Below are positions 29,389 to 39,600 of a DNA stretch of 64,000 nt, in pieces. Where the stretch lies: contig NZ_JRHC01000008.1 of assembly GCF_000949475.1 (NCBI RefSeq), positions 124,001 through 188,000 on the forward strand, read 5' to 3'. A model generated the notes under the pieces. It ran no database searches. It was not told the DNA's origin and saw nothing but the letters and a program-made list of their open reading frames with translations. Numbering within the stretch: the first letter of the stretch is position 1; each line of letters begins with the position of its first letter. The stretch is from Draconibacterium sediminis (GTDB lineage: Bacteria > Bacteroidota > Bacteroidia > Bacteroidales > Prolixibacteraceae). A program made the translations under genes and the position numbers.

Positions 29389-32300
29389 TCATTCTTTATA
29401 AATAATTCTACCTACCTGAACGTCTCCATCCAGATCTAAACGATAGAGGTATATTCCGGAAACTCTGTGCTCCGGTGCATACTCTACCTTATTAAGTTCA
29501 CCTCGTAATACAGGACGGTCCATAACACGTGCAACACGTTGTCCGAATAAGTTGTAAACCTCAAGAACACCATGTGCATCTTTGCCTGAAACAAACTCGA
29601 AAGTTACCTTATCGCTGAACGGGTTCGGATAAGCGATCAATGGACTTGCTTCGAAAGTAGTCGGAGCAGGAATATGAGCAGATTGAAGCTGCACCGGACC
29701 TGATAGTGGCGGTCCACAATATACAGCATGGATAACAATCCATCCTCCATCGAATTCAAAGTTTAATCCGGTCGTCCACTGACCCGGAGCATCCTTTGGT
29801 GGAAATGGAGTATCACCTGTCCAAATATGGAAACCATCGAAATTATAACCCTCCTTCAGATCAGTAAATGTTATTGATACATAACCTCCTGAGTAATCTA
29901 CCACTGCAGTGCCTACAATATTGTCATGATATTCTGGTTCCGGCTCACAAGCTGGTGCACCTGCATACATTGGGATATTATACGTTCCTTGTATTGCAAT
30001 ATAGTTGGTCCAGCCCCAATTGCTCCATGGACCAGCAGGCTCACAATCATCCAAGAAAGAACGACTTGTAACACCATCTAAATATCCACCATAACCAAAT
30101 GCTGTATTACATGGACAAGGCTCAACTGTAAAGTCATCAGACACTTCACAGAAATCAGGTTCTCCGTCAAAACTTGCTCGTGAAGCTACTACATAGTAAC
30201 CTCCTTCAGCAAACACTGTTGTAAAGCCACTATATGGTGAAGTTGAAGTGGTTATAGTTTCAAGTAAAACATCATTGCTATCGTAAACTCTTAACTTATC
30301 ATAACCATTACCGGTTACCTCAAGAGAACCACTACCACATCCTGGAATTCCTGTAACATCTATCCACAGCGCATCTTCCTCTGGATATCCTTGCACTTCA
30401 GCTTCATAGTAGAATGGAGCAACCTGAGGAAGTGTCACAGCCAAATCTGTTTTTGCAGCATCGTTATAGAATTCTATCACTAACTGATAGAATCCAGGTT
30501 CGCATAGATTACTGATATCTTCTGTTGAAGCAGTAAATCCATCGGGTCCGGTCCAAATATAAGTACGGTATGGACTTACGGCACCACTAACAGTAGCATC
30601 AATAGCACCATCGCAATTGAATACGGCCACTCCGTTAACCAAATAAACACATGAAATTGGCTCAGGCACAAGTATTACATTTGCGGCACCTGCAGGCGGA
30701 AGTTCGATAAGACTATAATCTGTACACTCGCGGGCATCTGTAACTGTTACTTCGTAAATACCCGGATATAATCCGGTAGGATCCTGACCAGAGTAAGTAA
30801 ATCCATCTGGTCCGGTCCATGCATAACTATAAGGAGCTGTACCACCAGCCACTTCTAAATCTAATGCGCCATCATGAGCTCCAATCCATGATACTTGCTG
30901 ACTTACCACAAGACTTTGAATTGCTGGTCCCGGATAAACAGTGATCGTTAATATTGAACTGCTTTGGCAATTCGTAGGCTCGGACACATCGGTTACGGTA
31001 ACATTATAAACAGTTACAACAGGATTATAAATATCTGTTGGCATGTCAGGTGCGGTTGATTTATCCCAACTGAATGTGAAATCATTTATATCCTGACCGT
31101 CATCAAGAATTTCAGCGTTGTAATCATTTGGATCAAACAATGCAGGCTGAAAATCAACACACCACTCATCCTCAGCCGGAGATACCAGCGGATTTGGATT
31201 TACATGCAGCGTAATAATTGCTGATGATTCGCATACCAAATCATTGGTCGTATAATAGGCTACAACTGTTACCTGGTCGCCATCTTCGGCATCGAAAGCT
31301 GTACTATCACCTGTAATCAGGTAATCTATTGCCATTTCTCCTGTAAGTCCGATTGCTGATGCGGCTTCAGTTAAATCAAATGTTCCGACGCCTTCTCCGG
31401 CAACATTCTCACATTCAGTTAGCGAAGCCGGACTTAATACCGGTCGTGGCTCTACATGAAGCGTAATAATTGCTGATGATTCGCATACCAGATCGTTGGC
31501 AGTGTAATAGGCAACAACCGTTACCTGGTCGCCATCTTCGGCATCGAAAGCTGTACTATCACCTGTAATCAGGTAATCTATTGCCATTTCTCCTGTAAGT
31601 CCGATTGCCGATGCGGCTTCAGTTAAATCAAATGTTCCGACGCCTTCACCTGCAACATTCTCACATTCAGTTAGCGAAGTCGGACTTAATACAGGTCGTG
31701 GCTCTACATGCAACGTGATAACAGCAGACGATTCGCACACCAAAGTATTGGCAGTGAAATAGGCAACAACAGTAACCTGGTCGCCATCTTCGGCATCAAA
31801 AGCTGCACTATCACCAGTAATCAGGTAATCTATTGACATTGCTCCTGTAAGTCCGATTGCTGATGCGGCTTCGGTTAAATCAAATGTTCCTACGCCTTCT
31901 CCGGCAACATTTTCGCATACGGTTAATGAAGCAGGATTTAATGCAGGACGTGGTTCTACAGTAGCATCAACCTGAACGACATTACTCCAACATCCATATT
32001 CGTCAAGTTCTGCAACCCAACGCGAATGTGTTCCAACTGCCAACCCGGGAAGCGCCATACAAGGACCATCCACTGTTGCTCCGGTTGGATCAACAATACC
32101 ATCCTCATCTACACTCGGCATTGAAGTAAACCAGTAGAAATCAGATCCACTGATATCTCTTCCATCTTTTCCCTGAACACAAAGATTAGCCGGATCACCG
32201 ACACAAACAATATCAGGTATTGGTTCAATCTCAGGGCTGGCACCAACTGTACCTCCAACAAAGTCATTCAGCATAGCATCGGTTGAGTGCGAATTCCTCG

Positions 32301-33096
32301 TTTCGAAAAAGAACCAGGCACCGCACAAATCTATTCCTATAGGAAGTCCAAGTAAATCAACTCTACCTTCGAAGAAAGACCCGGGATAGTAATCACCAAC
32401 AGTTTTGGTGTCTTTATGCTCGTATTCGTTCCAGTTAATTCCGGTAACAGGATCGGTATAATCAGGAACCGTATACATTGCACTACTTACTTCAGCTTCT
32501 GCAAATACAGTAGCTTCTATAAGTCTTTTTTTCCCTTTTTGTGAAGGATCAAACTGGTATACCTCTATATCCGGAACACGTCCACCTTCAGTAAACGTTG
32601 CAAGAATAAGCATATCTCCATACGCTTTTGCGGGGAAGAATGCATTTTTGTCCTCATTTTCAAAACCCGGAGTAATTCCGGCTTCATAAGGAGCTGTTCC
32701 GTCCTGAAATACCCAGAAACCAACTTGAGACGAACCTGACGTGGAATTCCTGTCGGTACAGAAATACATGGTGTCATTAATAACAGCAACTGCGGCATTG
32801 GTGAGTTCATCTTTGTCTGAAACCTGTCCCCATTCCCAATACATTCCTGTGGCCAAATCATAGTCTTTTGCACCACCTGTAAACTGGTTATCGGTTCCAT
32901 CAAGTCGCTTTGCGTCAATCACAAATGAGGAAATAATATTTCCATCAGTAAATACATCTACCCACTCGCCAGGAGTGGTACTTGGATTGCCGTCAATAGT
33001 AATTTGTGCATTGCCCGTATAGCTGAAGAGCAGTGCACAAAAGAGTAACAAAAGATAGCAATACCATCTTTTGCAGCGCGTGTAATTTTTTTCCAT
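29389..33096 (-). CDS. Large T9SS-exported surface protein with three 84-residue repeats
   Basis: Started at 33096, the 1235-residue protein has a signal peptide (YCYLLLLFCALLFSYTGNAQ); the frame extends 14 codons upstream. Residues about 24-370 form a globular N-terminal domain of unknown fold. Then come three tandem 84-residue repeats (nt about 31202-31957), each with CENVAGEGVGTFDLTEAASAIGLTG and a beta-rich end, followed by SprB-like repeats (about 690-830; APYSYAWTGPDGFTYSG) and more beta domains. The last 75 residues are a T9SS type A sorting domain (AYPNPFSDKVTFEFV ... GIYLYRLDLDG). It is probably an adhesin or surface-layer protein; no enzymatic motif was seen. The 84-residue units are nearly identical at DNA level, which suggests recent duplication. 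Confidence 0.85.
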   Translation of the reverse strand: MEKNYTRCKRWYCYLLLLFCALLFSYTGNAQITIDGNPSTTPGEWVDVFTDGNIISSFVIDAKRLDGTDNQFTGGAKDYDLATGMYWEWGQVSDKDELTNAAVAVINDTMYFCTDRNSTSGSSQVGFWVFQDGTAPYEAGITPGFENEDKNAFFPAKAYGDMLILATFTEGGRVPDIEVYQFDPSQKGKKRLIEATVFAEAEVSSAMYTVPDYTDPVTGINWNEYEHKDTKTVGDYYPGSFFEGRVDLLGLPIGIDLCGAWFFFETRNSHSTDAMLNDFVGGTVGASPEIEPIPDIVCVGDPANLCVQGKDGRDISGSDFYWFTSMPSVDEDGIVDPTGATVDGPCMALPGLAVGTHSRWVAELDEYGCWSNVVQVDATVEPRPALNPASLTVCENVAGEGVGTFDLTEAASAIGLTGAMSIDYLITGDSAAFDAEDGDQVTVVAYFTANTLVCESSAVITLHVEPRPVLSPTSLTECENVAGEGVGTFDLTEAASAIGLTGEMAIDYLITGDSTAFDAEDGDQVTVVAYYTANDLVCESSAIITLHVEPRPVLSPASLTECENVAGEGVGTFDLTEAASAIGLTGEMAIDYLITGDSTAFDAEDGDQVTVVAYYTTNDLVCESSAIITLHVNPNPLVSPAEDEWCVDFQPALFDPNDYNAEILDDGQDINDFTFSWDKSTAPDMPTDIYNPVVTVYNVTVTDVSEPTNCQSSSILTITVYPGPAIQSLVVSQQVSWIGAHDGALDLEVAGGTAPYSYAWTGPDGFTYSGQDPTGLYPGIYEVTVTDARECTDYSLIELPPAGAANVILVPEPISCVYLVNGVAVFNCDGAIDATVSGAVSPYRTYIWTGPDGFTASTEDISNLCEPGFYQLVIEFYNDAAKTDLAVTLPQVAPFYYEAEVQGYPEEDALWIDVTGIPGCGSGSLEVTGNGYDKLRVYDSNDVLLETITTSTSPYSGFTTVFAEGGYYVVASRASFDGEPDFCEVSDDFTVEPCPCNTAFGYGGYLDGVTSRSFLDDCEPAGPWSNWGWTNYIAIQGTYNIPMYAGAPACEPEPEYHDNIVGTAVVDYSGGYVSITFTDLKEGYNFDGFHIWTGDTPFPPKDAPGQWTTGLNFEFDGGWIVIHAVYCGPPLSGPVQLQSAHIPAPTTFEASPLIAYPNPFSDKVTFEFVSGKDAHGVLEVYNLFGQRVARVMDRPVLRGELNKVEYAPEHRVSGIYLYRLDLDGDVQVGRIIYKE
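31202..31957 (-). repeat. Three tandem 252-bp coding repeats
   Basis: The same sequence recurs at 31202, 31454 and 31706 (period 252 bp, 84 codons). The first two copies differ at only a few positions, while the third is more diverged, particularly at its low-coordinate end. The period preserves frame. Confidence 0.85.
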
Positions 33097-33429
33097 AATC
33101 TGATAATTTTTAGTTAAAATGTGTTTTCGTTTTATCAAATCATCATAAAAAAACCTCCATACGCGTCGCCATTCATAAAATTGGTCTATTTGGATTTAAT
33201 TCTAAGGGGTACAGAGTTAAGTCCTAAGTTTCTCAATATTTTCACGAATGAAAAGTTACGGCGGGTTCATGAGGAAGTCAATCGGGTTTTCTACTGATTT
33301 ATGGAACTAAAAACAGCCTTGTTAGCACCATATTTTCTGTCGGCATTCGTAACAAAACCGGTTACTGTTTTTCATACCTACTATTGGCAAAGGATAAGTT
33401 GGATTTCGGGATATAAAAGATGCAGTATT

Positions 33430-33609
33430 AATAAAACATTCATGATTACCAGCAATCACCAACAGCGATGAATGTAATGCAATCGCTCAGTTAACTCTCC
33501 CTCATTCCCTCTCTTTCCGGAAGAGAGAGATGATTGTGTCGAAGGCACAATCAGGGTGAGTCTATCAATTTTGAAGCAGATTTTGCTATTAATTTTTTTT
33601 GGACTTTCA
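33430..33609. repeat. Cloverleaf-like intergenic repeat, copy 2
   Basis: Homologous to 29088-29266, same orientation. Outer stem 33493-33502/33553-33562, arm 1 33509-33515/33521-33527, arm 2 33532-33540/33544-33552 (one wobble pair). The arms differ from copy 1 in sequence but still pair, and the distance from the fold to the conserved GGACTTTCA is 38-39 nt in both. It lies past the terminator of the response regulator. Confidence 0.8.
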
Positions 33610-33645
33610 AAAAAAATAAAACAGGCACCGGATGCCTGTTTTTAT
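33608..33645. terminator. Terminator after the LuxR-type regulator
   Basis: ACAGGCA (33621-33627) pairs with TGCCTGT (33633-33639), with an A-run on the left and T-run on the right, so it works in both directions. It ends the minus-strand regulator transcript. Confidence 0.85.
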
Positions 33646-33680
33646 ATAGTAGATAATCATTACACAAAGACTATCAGATT

Positions 33681-34322
33681 CTAAGCTAGAATATTATTTC
33701 GGTAAGCGTATTTTATCATATCCGCTGTAGTACGTATTTTTAGTTTTGCCAATATGTTGCGCTTATGTGTTTCAACAGTGCGCGGACTAATATTAAGGTT
33801 CACACCAATTTCTTTATATGACATGCCCTTCGTAAAGAGCTTTAAAACGGTAACTTCCCTTTCCGTAAGCTTATTACTTTGTTTGTTTATTCGACTAGCT
33901 TTACGAGCCCTTATCGTACTGCGGAAGATATCCCATACTTTCGACGCGAAATACTCCTCCCCTTCTTTTAGTTTTTTTATTGCCTTAACCAACTCTTTAC
34001 CCGATGAGTTCTGAAACACGAAGCCTTTTACTCCAAGGCGTATATATTCCTCAAAACAGTCGGCATAGTTGTTACTTACAATCAATAGTACCGGCACTCC
34101 GGAAAAAGACCTGCTAATTTGCTTAAGAACTTTCATTCCAGAATTATCGTCGTGAATGATGTCGAAAATTACTACATCAGGCTTTTCCATTCCTTTTCCT
34201 GCAATCAGCTTATCAATAGAATCGGCCTGTATAACAACATCTAGTTGATTAGCATCTTCCAGTATTGATTTAATTCCTGAGCCGAAAAGGTTAAACTGTT
34301 CCAAAATGGCTATTTTACACAT
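33681..34322 (-). CDS. NarL/LuxR-type response regulator with degenerate receiver
   Basis: The 213-residue protein has a receiver fold (about 1-120) and a C-terminal LuxR helix-turn-helix (LTEREVTVLKLFTKGMSYKEIGVNLNISPRTVETHKRNI, about 148-190). Phospho-acceptor Asp54 is present (VVIFDI), but the usual acidic pair near the N-terminus is Glu8-Gln9, and the conserved lysine after beta-5 is Gln104 (GFVFQNSS), so normal phosphorylation may be weak or absent. It could be a partner for the orphan kinase at 25721, which is on the same strand but separated by the secreted-protein gene. No autoregulatory site was identified; a short palindrome TAGGGATACAATCCCTA lies 15 nt upstream of the start (34337-34353). 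Confidence 0.85.
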   Translation of the reverse strand: MCKIAILEQFNLFGSGIKSILEDANQLDVVIQADSIDKLIAGKGMEKPDVVIFDIIHDDNSGMKVLKQISRSFSGVPVLLIVSNNYADCFEEYIRLGVKGFVFQNSSGKELVKAIKKLKEGEEYFASKVWDIFRSTIRARKASRINKQSNKLTEREVTVLKLFTKGMSYKEIGVNLNISPRTVETHKRNILAKLKIRTTADMIKYAYRNNILA

Positions 34323-34336
34323 GGCTTCTTACTTTT

Positions 34337-34353
34337 TAGGGATACAATCCCTA
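34337..34353. promoter_or_regulatory. Short palindrome upstream of the LuxR-type regulator
   Basis: TAGGGAT-ACA-ATCCCTA is a perfect 7-bp inverted repeat, 15 nt before the ATG. It is in the 5' leader and could be an operator or a small RNA hairpin masking the start region. Confidence 0.35.
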
Positions 34354-35341
34354 TCCGCCTGAGTTGCAAGCTCAAACAGACAATATTTTCATGTTGTGTT
34401 CTCTCGTACCTTGATTAATTTCTGTTCTGAAACTCCCTATTTCAATAAAAACTAATCAAGTTTCAATCATCTTAAGAATAAATAGCGCATGTGGTTAACT
34501 GGCTTGCGATAGGAATGCTTCTAGTTTATTACGGTTATACAAGTTACAAAATAATGCATACGCAAGTCAATCCGTAAAATTCCGTATTGTCAATTTGAAA
34601 ATTACTTAGAAAACTGGTAAACAGGAGTAAAATATACTACGGTTAAAATCGCTATTATTATAATAGTTACTCAAAAAGTTGAATGGCTTCAAACAATCAC
34701 ATCACTAAACGGAACAATAGTTTTACTAAGAAGAATTGCGTTTCCCTGGCTATTTAAATCCGGATAAAACGGGAAAATACATTTTGATATTACTTCTAAT
34801 TATTAATTGTCAGGAAGAAAGAATTACAGAATCTCATTCGATCATTCCATTTCTTACTCCAATAAGCTGATATATTATCGGACAATTTTGACTTTAAGTG
34901 AAGACGAGCCCGAATTCAGATAAAATATCATTCGAACTAAACAAGGAAGTACTCTGATAAAACACCGAAATTCTCATATAAATCGAGGATGTTCTGATTT
35001 TCAGGCTAGCGGCTTCGAAAAAAAGTAAGATTCATTGTTATTTCTAGCAGCATGAATTTGAAAAAACGTAAGCAAATCCTAACTTTTTCCCGGCCTGCTC
35101 TGATAAAAAGCCGAACAAACGAAATTACAAACCGGATTTACAGGCTAAAATCAGGTAATTATTTTCTGTAAAACGAAACTAACGGGTAACAGATCGAGGT
35201 CCCCCTCTCTGTAAACCGGAACGGGATCAAAAAAACATGAATTAGTTAGTAAAAACCGGCTACTTTTTACGTTAATGCAGCTTTTTGCTATGGCGGAAAA
35301 TAGGAGTAATAATTCAGGGGTTACGAAAGGATTAAAACTTA
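34354..35341. other. Gap of about 990 nt without a supported gene
   Basis: A/T-rich, no open frame with a recognisable product. A short word near CTCTGATAAAA occurs at about 34953 and again at about 35099 in similar contexts, but it is too short to call a repeat family. No tRNA-like or rRNA-like sequence was seen. A small RNA cannot be ruled out. Confidence 0.5.
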
Positions 35342-35815
35342 CTAATTGGCCTCGGGCGTTCTGCTACGTTTTCCTCTCGGAAAGCGGTTTGCCAGATCAT
35401 TCACAGCCTCTTCAGCACCAGATTGCTCCATGGCTGCAGCATTTTTCAACACTTTATAAATCGACAGTGCCGAACTATAAGCCTCGCTCCCGGCCAAAGT
35501 CATACTGTCGTCTAAACCATTGGTTAAACGTTCCAGTTGTGTATAAAAAGTACGCATGGTTTGTACTGCACGAAAATCCGTTTTTGCTTCGGGTACATCA
35601 ATAAAATCAGGAATATAATTTGAATATTCCTCTCCATAGTCCAGGGCTTTCGAAACAAAAGCCACTGTTTTATCAACCATTTTGGGCATTTCCTTACGTT
35701 CGTCGGTGGTAAGACTCACCAATTTAGGTTCAAGTATATTTACCAGCGTCTCTAACGACTGGTTAATAGCAGTTCTTTCCTCATCACTGAGGACAAATGA
35801 AATTCGATTTTGCAT
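35342..35815 (-). CDS. Small uncharacterised helical protein
   Basis: Starting at 35815 gives MQNRISFVLSDEERTAINQ and 157 residues; the open frame runs 27 codons upstream with a poor N-terminus. Predicted mostly alpha-helical, charged and soluble, with no signal peptide or transmembrane segment. I do not recognise a family, though such short helical proteins are often found in Bacteroidota. Its C-terminus is basic (RFPRGKRSRTPEAN). It is isolated between two long gene-poor stretches and convergent with nothing. Its open frame overlaps a longer + strand open frame (35275-35604) that looks like a shadow. Being a real gene is likely from the coherent amphipathic helices. Confidence 0.6.
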   Translation of the reverse strand: MQNRISFVLSDEERTAINQSLETLVNILEPKLVSLTTDERKEMPKMVDKTVAFVSKALDYGEEYSNYIPDFIDVPEAKTDFRAVQTMRTFYTQLERLTNGLDDSMTLAGSEAYSSALSIYKVLKNAAAMEQSGAEEAVNDLANRFPRGKRSRTPEAN

Positions 35816-36636
35816 TTTATTAAATTTTAGAGTTTGGGGTAAACCGGTAATTTGTGAATCTCCCCAGCCACCCTTCCGGCTGCCGGGTACCTCCAATTAA
35901 CATTATTTACAGGGTTTCCGCAATCCTGAATTATTGCATAAAAGTTACAAAACAATTAAACATAAGTCAAATTACAGTATTAAGCACTAAGCCACACAGC
36001 TCCTAAACGCTGTCAGCAAGCTACTTATAATACTTCTGTAAATAGCAAAATATAGACTATCTATTTAATAACAGCCCAACAAAAACATGACCAAATCAGA
36101 CGTGATTTATATCCTGTTTCTGATGCTATTTATGCTGTCAAAAGATGGCTAAGTTTTGCTTCAAAAGGAAGATCTATTCCTTTATATTTTTGTCAAAAAA
36201 GCATTTACATAAGAATGCATCTGTTCACCACCTTTCTGTTTATCAGTCGATTATGGATTTTTTTTCAATTTTTTTATTTTTTTTTCAATCGCATTAAAAC
36301 ACCTGTATTTATTACTATTCCATTCACTTTTTAACAAGCTGTTTCCTCCCCAATTGCTTTCCTGTTAACAAAAATGCTTGGTAATAAAAAAGCAAGCATC
36401 TACATTAGCCGAAGCAAACCTATAGATACAGCGATCATTAAATGTCGATGGACTACTTTTTATTTATCCATGCATCTTTTGAGAACGTAGAGATTTTAAA
36501 TGTTGAAGTATTAATTTTAATTAAGTTGAGAGAATTTGATTAGGGTTATTTGAAGTTTTTGCAAACCCGCTGTTTGTTAAAAAAAACAGACAGATCAAAA
36601 AAGGCAGGACCATTTAATCACTTTCAAGGGTATGCT
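35816..36636. other. Gap of about 820 nt upstream of the papain-like protease
   Basis: Strongly A/T-rich, with poly-T tracts near 36250-36290. A 21-codon open frame (36087-36152, MTKSDVIYILFLMLFMLSKDG) could encode a tiny membrane peptide; see findings. No TAnnTTTG box was found close to 36637, so the protease promoter is unclear. Confidence 0.5.
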
Positions 36637-39600
36637 ATGAAAAAATCAGGGCTTTTAGCACTGCTGGTTCTATGTGTGATCAGCTGGGCATCGTTTGGAC
36701 AAAATCCGGACCACAGATTCAAAATGATTGGGCAAAATGCTCAATCCATTCTTATCAATCAAACCTATTCGGAAACAGTAGAAATCCTCCCATTCGGACA
36801 GATCGGAAAGCCAATTTACGGACTTGATGCCACGGCAGATATTACGCTGAATGGCGAAAATTCGTTGGTTCGCTTAGTACTAATCGACAATGACTTTAAT
36901 GAATATCTGATTTACGAAAGTTATAATCTTTTACTGGAGGCGGAGAAATCATTTTCGGTTAAAGACATTTGTGAAGAAACAAGTATTTTGAATGGCATAA
37001 AGCCTTATTCTATACAGATAGAGATTGAGGATGCTCAGCTAAAGTTAAAAAGCCTGAGTTATTCAACAAGTATTGAATCAGGACTTGATGTGGAGCAGGC
37101 AAAAAAAGAGAAGAAACAAGGCCAGAATGAGGTTAAGATCAACAAGATCAATAAAAATCTAAAAGAGAAAGGGAAACATTGGATAGCCGGGCCAACCAGC
37201 GTTTCGGAACTCAGTTACGGAGAAAGAAAAAAACTATACGGACAAAGCACCTTCCCTGCAGGATTTGAATATTATGCAGGGGGTGTGATTTCAGCAAGCA
37301 GCACTGCGTCTACCAGCACTGATGACGGAACGTTAAAATCGGCCACCGCTGCAAGCCCTTATGTGGGCGAATGGGACTGGCGTAACCGGCATGGAAAGAA
37401 CTGGATGACATCTATAAAAGACCAAAGCACTTGTGGTTCTTGCTGGGCTTTTTCTACAACAGCAGCAACAGAGGCATTGGTTAATATCTTCTATAACCAA
37501 AAATTAAACCTCGATTTATCAGAGCAGGTACTCGTTTCATGTAGCGGTGCCGGCGACTGCGATGGAGGTTATCCCAGTTACGCTTTAGATTACATTACCA
37601 ATACAGGTCTTATTGATGAAGCTGCCTTCCCCTACTCTGCCTCTTTGGAATCCTGTAATTCTAAATCTACACCTGCATCAGAACTAATAAAAATTGGTGG
37701 TAAGATTTATACCGGAACTACCGCAAACCCGCTTACTGAAGAAACAGTTAAAAGAATGCTTATTCAGAATGGGCCATTAAGTAGTGGTTTATACAACTGG
37801 GCACACACCATGGCTTTAGTTGGATATAAAGTAGTTGAAGTAGGAGACCAGTTTTTTAGCAGCTCATATGGATTTACAACAATTCAGGCAGGAGATCCTT
37901 TAGTTGGAAAAACAGTATGGATCTTCAAAAACAGCTGGGGAATTAACTTTGGAGATGCCGGATACGTCTATGTAGACGAACCAGACTTGTCGAACATGCT
38001 CTACACACAAGGATTAAAAACACCAGTAGTAAGTGCTATAAAAAACTACCAGGTTATTTGCGATGACCGTGATGGAGATGGTTATTACTGGTGGGGACTG
38101 GGGCCGAAACCTGCAAACTGTCCTCCGTGTCCTGATTTAGCAGATGGAGATGACTCCGATGCCACAAAGGGGCCTTTGGATGAATACGGTTATTGTATGC
38201 CATTAGGCGGAACGGCAGCACCGGTTGCCAACTTTTCAGCCAACAAAACGACAGTAAACACAAACGAAACTGTTTCATTCTCTGACTTGTCAACCAACTC
38301 GCCAACTTCGTGGAGTTGGACACTCGAAGGAGGAAGTCCGGCAACATCCACAGCACAAAATCCAACTGTTACCTATAGTACTGCAGGAACCTACAAAGTA
38401 ACTTTAACAGCAACAAATGCTGATGGATCGAATACAAAAAGTGTAGATAATTACATTACAGTTACCGAACCGGTAATTGCACCTGTTGCTGATTTTTCAG
38501 CCGGTCCGAGATCGCTTGAAAAAGGCGGAACCGTTACTTTCTCTGATCTTTCAACTAACACACCAACGTCGTGGAGCTGGACTTTTGAAGGAGGAAATCC
38601 GGCAACATCAACGGCGAAAAATCCGACAGTTACCTATAACAGTTCCGGCTCTTACAAGGTTATTTTGACCGCAACAAATGCCGGTGGTTCGAATACAAAA
38701 ACTGCATACAACTATATCGAGGTGACGGAACCTGTAGTTTTACCGGTTGCTGATTTCGCTGCAAATAAAACCATAATCAACACCGGCGAATCGGTTAGTT
38801 TTTCTGATTTGTCATCTGATGCAACTGCGCGGAGCTGGACTTTTGAAGGCGGTTCACCAACAACATCAACAGCACAAAATCCGGTAGTAACTTACTATAC
38901 ATCCGGCACCTATAAGGTGACAATAATAGCAACCAATGCAGACGGTTCGGATACAAAATTTGTTGACAACTACATATCGGTTAACGATCCTGTTAAAGTT
39001 GTTCTTCCTGTGGCTAATTTTTCAGCCAACAAGACAGCTGTGAATACAGGTGGTTCAGTAAATTTCTCTGACCTTTCATCCGATGCGACATCTTGGAACT
39101 GGACTTTTGAGGGAGCCGACAAAACCTCTTCAACATTGCAGAATCCATCGATCACATACAGTAAAGCCGGTACGTACAATGTTAGCTTAACTGCTACAAA
39201 TTCTGACGGATCGGATACAAAAACAATCGTTGATTACATTCAGGTGAATGAACCTGCGGTTCTTCCGGTAGCTGATTTCACCGCGAACAAAACGATAATC
39301 AACACAGGTGAGTCAGTTAATTTCTCTGATCTGTCATCTGATGCAACCTCGTGGAGCTGGACTTTTGAAGGAGCAGACAATACTTCGTCAACACTTCAGA
39401 ATCCTTCGATTACATACAGTACCGCTGGTATTTTCAATGTTAGTTTAACTGCTACAAATGCTGACGGATCGGATACAAAGATAATCGTTGATTACATTCA
39501 GGTGAATGAACCTGTAATTCTTCCGGTGGCTGATTTTGCGGCAAATAAAACCATAATCACAAAAGGAGAGTCGATTAATTTTTCGGACCTGTCATCCGAT

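Larger units (their letters stand above)
33097..33680. other. Gap of about 580 nt: repeat copy 2 and terminator
   Basis: The stretch between the secreted-protein start and the response-regulator stop contains the upstream region of the secreted gene (33097-33420, A/T-rich, no clear -7 box on the minus strand), repeat copy 2 (33430-33609) and the regulator's terminator (33615-33645). Confidence 0.6.

Noticed and set aside
35275..35604. 109-codon + strand open frame opposite the small protein gene
   Set aside because: It has no recognisable start context or domain. The minus-strand frame in the same place has coherent amphipathic helices, so the + frame looks like a shadow.
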